From CANQDT01 sp051878935 (GTDB taxonomy: Bacteria; Bacillota; Clostridia; Lachnospirales; Lachnospiraceae): 14,141 nt of DNA. Location of the stretch: assembly GCA_051878935.1 (NCBI GenBank), contig JBJELB010000034.1, positions 1-14,141 of the forward strand, in the 5' to 3' direction. Below the pieces are notes generated by a model that saw only the letters and a program-made list of their open reading frames with translations, was not told where the DNA came from and made no database searches. This document shows positions 8,041 through 13,740 of the stretch, piece after piece; positions within the stretch are counted from its first letter, which is position 1; each line of letters begins with the position of its first letter. Position numbers and translations under genes: made by a program.

Positions 8041-8052
8041 ATACAATAGAAT
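8024..8052 (+). promoter_or_regulatory. Likely sigma-A promoter for comEB-tex
   Basis: TTGACT (8024-8029) and TAGAAT (8047-8052) are separated by 17 bases, and each box matches consensus at 5 of 6 positions. The promoter overlaps the last codons of lysC. Transcription would start near 8059, just before the hairpin at 8066-8095, giving comEB a leader of about 75 bases. Confidence 0.55.
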
Positions 8053-8065
8053 AGAAGCAGATATT

Positions 8066-8099
8066 GCGCCGTCGGTGGTTTCTTATCGATGGCGCTTCT
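8066..8099 (+). terminator. Hairpin between lysC and comEB, weak terminator or leader structure
   Basis: GCGCCGTCG (8066-8074) pairs with CGATGGCGC (8087-8095), nine pairs including one G-U, with a 12-base loop. Only a broken T run (TTCTT) follows. It could end the threonine-pathway transcript. Because a good promoter lies just upstream, it would also form in the comEB leader. Confidence 0.5.
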
Positions 8100-8133
8100 T
8101 GCTATAGGATAAAACGCAATAGGGAGGTTTACA

Positions 8134-8613
8134 GTGAAACGAAACGATTATTTATCATGGGATGAATATTTTATGGGGATTGCCTTGTTGTCGGCCAATC
8201 GGAGCAAGGACCCCCACACACAGGTAGGCGCCTGCATCGTCAGCCGGGAAAAGAAAATCCTGTCGATGGGCTATAATGGGATGCCGATTGGTTGTCCGGA
8301 TGATGAGATGCCATGGGAGAGAGAGGGAGAACTCCTGGATACCAAATATCCGTATGTCTGTCATGCGGAGCTCAATGCCATTTTAAACTATGCGGGAGGC
8401 AGTCTGCATGGCGCAACCGTTTATGTGACGCTGTTTCCGTGTAACGAATGTGCGAAAGCCATTATTCAAAGTGGTATCAGGGAAGTCGTCTATATCTATG
8501 ATAAGTATAAGGACAGCGAAGGAGTGCGGGCTTCCAAGCGGATGTTCGACATGGTAGGAGTCAGCTACCGTCAATATCAGATACAGAATAAACAGATTAC
8601 CATAGATTTATAA
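8134..8613 (+). CDS. comEB: Deoxycytidylate (dCMP) deaminase, ComEB family
   Basis: dCMP deaminase converts dCMP to dUMP, the substrate of thymidylate synthase. The 159-residue protein has the zinc-dependent cytidine deaminase motifs: His77-Ala-Glu79 in CHAELNAIL, and Pro102-Cys103-x-x-Cys106 in FPCNEC. His, Cys103 and Cys106 bind zinc and Glu79 shuttles the proton. HTQVGACIV (about 28-36) is also typical. The start is GTG at 8134, set by the strong AGGGAGG site at 8121-8127, 6 bases upstream. It is called comEB because of its similarity to the Bacillus late-competence operon gene; there is no comE locus around it here. tex begins 13 bases after its stop, so the two are likely cotranscribed. 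Confidence 0.93.
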   Translation: MKRNDYLSWDEYFMGIALLSANRSKDPHTQVGACIVSREKKILSMGYNGMPIGCPDDEMPWEREGELLDTKYPYVCHAELNAILNYAGGSLHGATVYVTLFPCNECAKAIIQSGIREVVYIYDKYKDSEGVRASKRMFDMVGVSYRQYQIQNKQITIDL

Positions 8614-8626
8614 AAGGGGAAATAAG

Positions 8627-10771
8627 ATGGATATAGCAAAACAGATACAACAAGAGCTGGGAGTACGTCTGACCCAGGTGGAAGCAGCGATACAGCTGAT
8701 CGATGAAGGAAATACGATACCGTTTATCGCGCGTTACCGTAAAGAAGCAACAGGCTCTCTGGATGATGAGCAGTTGCGTAAGTTAGATGAACGACTGACC
8801 TATCTCCGCAATCTGGAAGAGAAAAAAGAACAGGTGTTAAACAGTATTCGTGAACAGGAGAAATTAACTCCGGAATTAGAACAACAAATTTTGGATGCTA
8901 TGACCTTAGTTGCAGTCGAAGATTTGTATCGTCCATATCGTCCGAAGAAACGCACACGCGCTACGATTGCAAAGGAAAAGGGATTAGAGCCGTTGGCGAT
9001 TCTGATTATGAACGAAGAGCTGGAGCGGCCGGCATTAGAGGCAGCAGCGGACTATGTTTCCGAAGAAAAAGAAGTGGCCACGGCAGAAGAAGCACTAGCC
9101 GGAGCGCAGGACATCATCGCAGAAGCAGTATCCGACCGTGCTGATTTCCGCACCTTTATTCGTAACTACACGATGGATCACGGAAGCATTGTCACAAAGG
9201 TCAAGGATGAAACCATAGAATCAGTGTATGAGATGTATTACGATTTCCGGGAGCCCCTGAAAAAAGCAACCGGATATCGTGTCCTTGCCATTAACCGCGG
9301 AGAAAAAGAGAAAATCTTAACCGTTAAGATCGAGATCGAAGAAACTGCCATCTTACAAAATATGATGCGCGAAATGATTGTGAAGAAGAATCCGAACACA
9401 ACCGAAGTTTTGGAAGCAGCCATTACAGATGCCTACCAGCGCTTGATTGCACCTTCCATCGAGCGTGACATCCGCAATGAATTAACCGAAAAAGCAGAAG
9501 AGGGTGCAGTCTTAGTCTTTGGTAAAAACCTGCATCAATTATTAATGCAGCCGCCAATCGTCAATCAGGTAGTGTTAGGCTGGGACCCTGCGTTTCGTAC
9601 CGGCTGTAAGCTGGCGGTTGTGGACGGCACAGGAAAAGTGCTCGATACAAAAGTCATTTATCCGACGGCACCCCAGAATAAAGTAGAAGAAGCCAAGAAA
9701 ACCGTCCATCAGTTAATCAGAAAATATGGTATTACGTTAATCTCGGTCGGTAACGGTACGGCTTCCCGTGAATCGGAACAGATCATCGCAGATTTACTCA
9801 AGGAGATTCCGGAAAAAGTATCGTACATTATTGTAAACGAAGCAGGAGCCTCCGTTTACTCTGCCAGCAAACTGGCAACCGAAGAATTTCCGGATTTCGA
9901 TGTGGCACAGCGAAGTGCAGTATCCATCGCCCGTCGCCTGCAAGATCCGTTAGCCGAGTTGGTAAAAATAGAACCGAAAGCTATCGGCGTCGGTCAGTAT
10001 CAGCATGATATGAATCAGAAAAACTTAAGTGAAGCATTAGGTAACGTAGTCGAAGATTGTGTAAACAAAGTCGGTGTTGACTTAAATACTGCTTCTGCTT
10101 CCCTTCTGGAATATATCTCCGGTATCAGCAAGGCTGTTGCGAAAAACATCGTTTCCTACCGTGAAGAAAACGGGAAGTTCACAAACCGCAAACAGCTCTT
10201 AAAGGTAGCCAAGTTAGGACCAAAGGCATATGAACAATGTGCCGGCTTTATGCGAATCGCAGATGGTGAGAATCCACTGGATCATACCAGCGTGCATCCT
10301 GAGAGCTACGAAGCAACCGAGCAATTGTTAGAGAAACTCGGATATCAGGTATCGGATGTAACCGCAAGCGGTCTGACCGGTATCTCCAAGAAAGTCGGCA
10401 ACACCAAAGCGTTAGCAGAGGAATTGGACATCGGTGAGATTACTCTCATTGATATCCTAAAAGAATTGGAAAAACCGGCCCGCGACCCGCGTGACGAGAT
10501 GCCAAAGCCAATCCTTCGCAGTGATGTACTGGAGATGAAGGACCTGACAGAAGGCATGATTCTGAAAGGGACCGTTCGTAATGTCATTGACTTCGGCGCT
10601 TTTGTCGATATCGGTGTCCATCAGGACGGCCTGGTGCATATCTCACAATTAACGGATAAGAAGTTCGTAAAGCATCCGCTGGAAGTGGTCAGCGTTGGTG
10701 ATATTGTGGAAGTCAAAGTGTTGAGCGTTGATGTGGCAAAGAAACGGATTCAGTTGACGATGAAGTTGTAA
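8627..10771 (+). CDS. tex: Tex-family S1 RNA-binding transcription accessory protein
   Basis: Tex proteins are conserved nucleic-acid-binding factors of the Spt6-like fold, linked to transcription and, in some species, toxin expression and RNA turnover; the biochemical role is not fully defined. The 714-residue length is typical. In order there are: a helical Tex N-terminal domain with IPFIARYRKEATGSLDDEQLR (from about 31), a YqgF/RNase H-like domain beginning near WDPAFRTG (319-326), tandem helix-hairpin-helix segments around 486-545 (YISGISKAVAKNIV), and a C-terminal S1 domain at about 639-714 (GTVRNVIDFGAFVDIGVHQD). The ATG follows an AAAAGGGGA site. The last nine codons share nearly identical DNA with the end of the HTH gene at 12654. 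A hairpin terminator follows. Confidence 0.96.
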   Translation: MDIAKQIQQELGVRLTQVEAAIQLIDEGNTIPFIARYRKEATGSLDDEQLRKLDERLTYLRNLEEKKEQVLNSIREQEKLTPELEQQILDAMTLVAVEDLYRPYRPKKRTRATIAKEKGLEPLAILIMNEELERPALEAAADYVSEEKEVATAEEALAGAQDIIAEAVSDRADFRTFIRNYTMDHGSIVTKVKDETIESVYEMYYDFREPLKKATGYRVLAINRGEKEKILTVKIEIEETAILQNMMREMIVKKNPNTTEVLEAAITDAYQRLIAPSIERDIRNELTEKAEEGAVLVFGKNLHQLLMQPPIVNQVVLGWDPAFRTGCKLAVVDGTGKVLDTKVIYPTAPQNKVEEAKKTVHQLIRKYGITLISVGNGTASRESEQIIADLLKEIPEKVSYIIVNEAGASVYSASKLATEEFPDFDVAQRSAVSIARRLQDPLAELVKIEPKAIGVGQYQHDMNQKNLSEALGNVVEDCVNKVGVDLNTASASLLEYISGISKAVAKNIVSYREENGKFTNRKQLLKVAKLGPKAYEQCAGFMRIADGENPLDHTSVHPESYEATEQLLEKLGYQVSDVTASGLTGISKKVGNTKALAEELDIGEITLIDILKELEKPARDPRDEMPKPILRSDVLEMKDLTEGMILKGTVRNVIDFGAFVDIGVHQDGLVHISQLTDKKFVKHPLEVVSVGDIVEVKVLSVDVAKKRIQLTMKL

Positions 10772-10772
10772 T
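10746..10772 (+). repeat. Direct repeat, copy 1 (3' end of tex)
   Basis: This copy is 27 bases at the end of tex. It aligns with 12839-12864 at 25 of 27 positions, with one mismatch and one missing base. The last 16 bases (ACGATGAAGTTGTAAT, 10757-10772) are identical and encode TMKL plus stop in both genes. It may be a left attachment-type end of an old insertion. Confidence 0.7.
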
Positions 10773-10778
10773 ACAGAT

Positions 10779-10813
10779 AAGGGCAGAGACCGTAAATTTC
10801 GGCTCTGCCCTTT
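10779..10813. terminator. Terminator between convergent tex and surface-protein gene
   Basis: AAGGGCAGAG (10779-10788) pairs with CTCTGCCCTT (10803-10812). An inner CCG/CGG pairing around a TAAATTT loop and one bulged A complete the stem. Downstream T richness is weak on both strands (TTTAGTACTA on +; TTATCTGTATT on -), but the location between two convergent genes fits a shared bidirectional terminator. Confidence 0.75.
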
Positions 10814-10835
10814 AGTACTATTCACATCTGTTACC

Positions 10836-12500
10836 CTACCGTTTGAATCCTATTAAAATCCGTCTGCTTCCCGAATCTGACCAAATCTGCACTAAAGTAT
10901 TTTTGGATGTGTTAATATATACATATTCGACTTTATCCTCGTCAAACTGAAACGTATCAAGCTTAAATCCCGTTCTCACCAGTTTATTCTTATAAGAATC
11001 AAGTTTCTTATTGAATTTGGAAAGCGAAGATCCACTGAGTGTATACTCAAAAGCAGCGGCGGAATCAGATACCTTCCGATCGCTTTGCTGATATCCGTAC
11101 AACGCTCCAAAATCCGGCACGCATTTATTTTCCTTATATTGGCCTGGAACAGTCACCTTGCATTTTACCTTTTTGCCGTTTCTAATAGCGGTAATCACAC
11201 ATTTTCCTGCCTTCCGTCCATTCACTTTTCCGGAAGAAGATACGGAAGCGACTTTTTTATTGCTGGATTTCCAGCGGACGGTTCCGCTTCCTCCCTTTAC
11301 TGAAAGCTCGCAGGTTTCGGAATTATATACCTTAACCGACGTTTTGGATATTTTAACAGTTCCGCCACTCTTGGATTTTGACGTGCTGCCCGTTTTTGTC
11401 TCACTGCCGATTTCTGTTTCATTATTGCCGATTTCTGTTTCATTGTTGCCGGTTTCTGTCCGGTTGTCGGTGTTTTTCTCATCGCCGACTTCTGTCTCAC
11501 TGCCGGTTTCTGTCTCGTTGTTGCCGGTTTCTGTCTCGCCGTCAGTGTTATTCTCATCGTTGATTTCTGTCTCGTTGCCTGTGGTTTCGGAACTACTGTT
11601 GCTGCCAAATCGTTTTTCTATTTGCAGATACGGATAGCCGTTATTTTTTGATGAATCCATCGCCCATACATTATCAAAATTCCAGCCCGCATATGTAGCG
11701 AGCATTTTCATGGCCGCGGGCGATTTTCCTGAAGCACCACCAGAGGCTTTTCCTGCGCCGTATGTGCCGCGGGCCTCTTCCTGATCGTAGAAGCACGATG
11801 CTACCTTTCCGCCGTCATCGAGATATTCGCTGCTCGCCTCCTTATTTTTGCCGACAAACGGACTTACGTAAGACTTCAGGTCACCGCCGTTGGTGTGTGT
11901 TCCCTTACAATATACATGTCCCGCATAGTAACAGTTTTCAATCGTTCCCACATTATAGCCTGCAAAGCCGCCGATGCAGGAGTTCTCGCTGGTGCCATAA
12001 GCTCCCGTTACCGTGAGCTGCGTCGTAGAAAAACAGTTCTTTATCGTTCCCTTGTTCGTCCTTACAAGAGTTCCGCCATATTGGCCATACGCACTCACTT
12101 CTCCGTCCAATATACCGGAATTTTCAATGATACCGGAATTTTCATAGATCAATGCACTGCTCATATCGCCCAGTTGAACAAACAGATTTTTTATTGTTCC
12201 GTAATTGATAAACGGACTTACACCTTTTATGCCTACCACCAAATAACCGTTGCCGTCCAATGTTCCGGAAAATCCGCAGGTCGAGGTATACTTTTTATTA
12301 AGCACGATATGGCCGGTCAATCGGAAACTCGCCGATGGAAAATCCTGTATCAGCTCAAATTCCTCTGCATTTGAAATAAGATACGGATCATTCTCCGTTC
12401 CTGAACCGCTTATCGCAGACGCTGTTGTTCCAAATGAACAAAACATACTCATCATGACTACTACCGCCATCAGCAGTGAGAATAACCTTTTTGCTTTCAT
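10836..12500 (-). CDS. Secreted surface protein with GLUG-like repeats, acidic linker and Ig-like (Big_2) domain
   Basis: The function is unknown. The 554-residue protein starts with a clear signal peptide (KAKR, hydrophobic core, ASA cleavage after about residue 29). Residues 35-295 resemble a beta-helical GLUG-type region: short turns such as NYGTIKNLFV, NKGTIKNCFS and GGFAGYNVGTIENCYYAGHV, closing with WNFDNVWAMDSSKNNGYPYL, an ending often seen in such proteins. Residues 301-375 are a Glu/Thr/Asn/Gly tandem-repeat linker. Residues 380-451 form a bacterial Ig-like domain (RWKSSNKKVASVSSSGKVNGRKAGKCVITA). The last 100 residues are unrecognised. There is no LPXTG or SLH anchor, so it is either released or held by its own domains. 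AGGAGG lies 10 bases before the ATG, and a strong promoter lies upstream. It is convergent with tex and outside its neighbours' pathways. Confidence 0.88.
   Translation of the reverse strand: MKAKRLFSLLMAVVVMMSMFCSFGTTASAISGSGTENDPYLISNAEEFELIQDFPSASFRLTGHIVLNKKYTSTCGFSGTLDGNGYLVVGIKGVSPFINYGTIKNLFVQLGDMSSALIYENSGIIENSGILDGEVSAYGQYGGTLVRTNKGTIKNCFSTTQLTVTGAYGTSENSCIGGFAGYNVGTIENCYYAGHVYCKGTHTNGGDLKSYVSPFVGKNKEASSEYLDDGGKVASCFYDQEEARGTYGAGKASGGASGKSPAAMKMLATYAGWNFDNVWAMDSSKNNGYPYLQIEKRFGSNSSSETTGNETEINDENNTDGETETGNNETETGSETEVGDEKNTDNRTETGNNETEIGNNETEIGSETKTGSTSKSKSGGTVKISKTSVKVYNSETCELSVKGGSGTVRWKSSNKKVASVSSSGKVNGRKAGKCVITAIRNGKKVKCKVTVPGQYKENKCVPDFGALYGYQQSDRKVSDSAAAFEYTLSGSSLSKFNKKLDSYKNKLVRTGFKLDTFQFDEDKVEYVYINTSKNTLVQIWSDSGSRRILIGFKR
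11400..11575 (-). repeat. In-frame tandem minisatellite in the surface-protein gene
   Basis: The core TTTCTGT (or its one-base variant, + strand) recurs at 11411, 11432, 11453, 11489, 11507, 11528 and 11564, with spacings of 21, 21, 36, 18, 21 and 36 bases. All are multiples of three. They encode 6-, 7- and 12-residue units such as SETEVG, NNETEIG and DEKNTDNRTETG. Copy number could change without a frameshift. The same composition creates long spurious reading frames in other frames. Confidence 0.85.
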
Positions 12501-12548
12501 GTCAACAAATCCTCCTTTTTATTACTCTGAATGTCAATTGATACCCTA

Positions 12549-12578
12549 AGTATAGCGGTCAATATTCATGTCTGTCAA
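12549..12578 (-). promoter_or_regulatory. Near-consensus sigma-A promoter for the surface-protein gene
   Basis: Read on the minus strand, TTGACA (12578-12573) is a perfect -35 box and TATACT (12554-12549) a 5-of-6 -10 box, with an 18-base spacer. Transcription would start near 12542 and give a leader of about 42 bases with AAGGAGG before the ATG at 12500. The motif GTCAA recurs at 12501, 12533, 12558 and 12574, which may or may not be an operator. Confidence 0.75.
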
Positions 12579-12653
12579 CTTGCAAATTTATTTATGCCTA
12601 TACAAATCCTACTGGCAATACTCCTTAGTCGAACGGCATATACTGGAGGGCTT

Positions 12654-12863
12654 ATGAAAATTAACGATTCAAAATCATTAGGTCAGGCTGTTCGAGAACG
12701 AAGAAAAGGATTGAATTATACACAAGCATATTTATCTGAATTCACAGGACTTTCTGTGACTTTCATCTCTGATCTGGAGCGAGGCAAACCGACAGTAGAG
12801 ATTGAAAAGACGATCAGGCTTGTAAATATTTTAGGAATGGATTTAGTTACGATGAAGTTGTAA
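12654..12863 (+). CDS. Small HTH transcriptional regulator, HipB/y4mF (XRE) type
   Basis: The protein is 69 residues, almost entirely one Cro/C1-type helix-turn-helix: SLGQAVRERRKGLNYTQAYLSEFTG followed by SVTFISDLERGKPTVEIEKTIRLVNILGMDL. The pattern RDLERGKPTVE plus the short length is typical of the y4mF/HipB antitoxin family, which binds and neutralises HipA kinases and represses its own operon. The ATG at 12654 follows GGAGG at 12645-12649 with a short 4-base gap; an upstream ATG at 12531 has no ribosome binding site and adds an unrelated hydrophobic stretch. No hipA gene follows: the next frame is a restriction-methylase remnant. It is divergent from the surface-protein gene. Its 3' end shares a 26-base near-repeat with tex. 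Confidence 0.85.
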   Translation: MKINDSKSLGQAVRERRKGLNYTQAYLSEFTGLSVTFISDLERGKPTVEIEKTIRLVNILGMDLVTMKL

Positions 12864-12864
12864 T
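12839..12864 (+). repeat. Direct repeat, copy 2 (3' end of HTH gene)
   Basis: This is the partner of 10746-10772, in the same orientation about 2.1 kb downstream. One base mismatches and one G is missing relative to the tex copy; from ACGATGAAG onward the sequence and reading frame are identical through the stop codon. See the finding on the bracketed segment. Confidence 0.7.
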
Positions 12865-12907
12865 GATATAGATGAAAAATAGTGGGAATTAAAAGGGGAA
12901 ACAGGCA

Positions 12908-13054
12908 ATGAATAAACAACAATTAGCATCCAAAATATGGGAATCAGCAAATAAAATGAGATCAAAGATTGAAGCAAATGAATACAAAGATTATATTTTA
13001 GGTTTTATTTTTTATAAATATTTATCAGATAAAGAAGAAAAATGCATGAAATAG
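12908..13054 (+). pseudogene. hsdM: Truncated N-terminus of a type I restriction-modification methyltransferase (HsdM)
   Basis: An ATG at 12908 opens a 48-codon frame reading MNKQQLASKIWESANKMRSK then IEANEYKDYILGFIFYKYLSDKEEK and a TAG at 13052. This is the HsdM N-terminal domain (HsdM_N) that begins the roughly 500-residue N6-adenine methyltransferase subunit of type I systems. The catalytic parts (SAM-binding FxGxG-like loop and NPPY/F motif) are absent and do not reappear in any frame before the next real gene. I saw no hsdS or hsdR. AAAAGGGGAAA upstream could serve as a ribosome binding site. It is best read as a decayed remnant, not a functional gene. Confidence 0.8.
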
Positions 13055-13185
13055 TGAAAGAGTCAACAGTAGGAATTGGCAAAAAGTATATAGAACAAAT
13101 GAGATCTGATATTGACGAAACAAAAAGGAAAAAGGTAGAAACTTTTTTCGAAGTAAAATCCTCTGTTTCAGCATGGATGCGCTAG
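13042..13185 (+). other. Short unrecognised open frame overlapping the hsdM remnant
   Basis: A 47-codon frame starts at the ATG at 13042, one base register away from the hsdM remnant, and reads MHEIVKESTVGIGKKYIEQM followed by a Lys/Glu-rich stretch ending in SSVSAWMR at a TAG. It has no ribosome binding site of its own. It may be a frame-shifted scrap of an old gene, or chance. I do not recognise it. Confidence 0.25.
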
Positions 13186-13313
13186 GGTGGAAGTTTCGGA
13201 ATAGTAGGAAAAACAGACCGAAGTAGCATTATGAACACTCTGTTAAATACATAAATAATTAATAGTATCCTCGACTATTATGTGTATCCGTAAAATATTA
13301 TAAAAACATTTTA

Positions 13314-13348
13314 CCTTCGTATGATTTTGGTTCATACGGAGGTTTTTT
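13314..13348 (+). terminator. Strong intrinsic terminator
   Basis: CCTTCGTATGA (13314-13324) pairs with TCATACGGAGG (13332-13342), eleven pairs with one T-G, around a 7-base loop, followed by six T (13343-13348). It is a textbook rho-independent terminator on the + strand. No intact gene precedes it within 450 bases, so it may be a relic of the deleted gene or an insulator before the mobile module. Confidence 0.85.
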
Positions 13349-13434
13349 ATCCATTTTTCTCTTCTTTACATTTTTTTACTGAAACATGTTGTATAAGATC
13401 CTCTGAAATTTTGGATATATAGAGGGACATTTAT

Positions 13435-13452
13435 ATGCCGCCTCCAAAATAG
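13435..13452 (+). other. Possible five-codon upstream ORF, MPPPK
   Basis: GAGGG (13422-13426) is followed after 8 bases by ATG CCG CCT CCA AAA TAG. The stop is 21 bases before the ATG of the next HTH gene. Three consecutive prolines stall ribosomes and need EF-P, so a regulatory leader peptide is conceivable. It is very short and may be chance. Confidence 0.25.
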
Positions 13453-13473
13453 TCAAATGAGAGGTAATGACAT

Positions 13474-13659
13474 ATGGCAGAGAAAAGATGTTATACAGTA
13501 AAAGAGTTACAGGAGATCCTTGGAGTCAGCAGACCGACGGTCTATAACCTTCTGAAGAAAAATGAATTTCGGTGGATCCAGCTGGATGGCGGAAAGTACC
13601 GTATTTCCAAAAAGAGCTTTGATGACTGGCTGGATAAACTGCCGGAAGGTTTTAACTGA
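13474..13659 (+). CDS. Excisionase-family (HTH_17/MerR-like) small DNA-binding protein
   Basis: The protein is 61 residues. YTVKELQEILGVSRPTVYNLLKK (residues 7-29) is a helix-turn-helix of the excisionase/HTH_17 type, followed by the wing GGKYRISKKSFDDWL (39-53). Such proteins bind attachment sites or promoters of integrative elements and guide excision. The start at 13474 has GAGAGG 9 bases upstream. The next frame (13741) encodes a second HTH protein of mobile-element type on the same strand, so this is probably the control module at the edge of an integrative element. No integrase is inside the window. Which element family it belongs to cannot be told. Confidence 0.85.
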   Translation: MAEKRCYTVKELQEILGVSRPTVYNLLKKNEFRWIQLDGGKYRISKKSFDDWLDKLPEGFN

Positions 13660-13740
13660 TTTCATGTCAAATTACTAAATCGACATCCTAAATTTTTTTG
13701 AAAAAATGAGGTATGGTATGGGCAGAAGGAGGGAGACTTC

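Larger units (their letters stand above)
13186..13473. other. Gene-poor AT-rich stretch before the mobile-element module
   Basis: No frame of convincing length or composition occurs here. Contents seen: a strong + strand terminator (13314-13348), a five-codon upstream frame (13435-13452), and the ribosome binding site of the following HTH gene (GAGAGG, 9 bases before 13474). I found no convincing promoter with a correct spacer. The element boundary may lie here, but no end repeat was recognised. Confidence 0.5.

Noticed and set aside
11158..11637. Long + strand open frames opposite the surface-protein linker, and a 103-residue - strand frame at 11297-11608
   Set aside because: They are low-complexity products of the codon-multiple tandem repeat, with no ribosome binding site or recognisable domain.
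12480..12500. Lipoprotein signal (Cys21) in the surface protein
   Set aside because: MSMFC lacks a lipobox (L-[AS]-[GA]-C pattern), while ASA at 27-29 is a good signal peptidase I site.
12531..12653. N-terminal extension of the HipB-like gene with a hydrophobic stretch
   Set aside because: No ribosome binding site upstream of 12531, and it runs across the surface-protein promoter; GGAGG fits the ATG at 12654.
13664..13686. ATGTC...GACAT inverted repeat between the two mobile-element HTH genes
   Set aside because: Only 5 bp per arm with a 13-base gap; too weak to call an operator.
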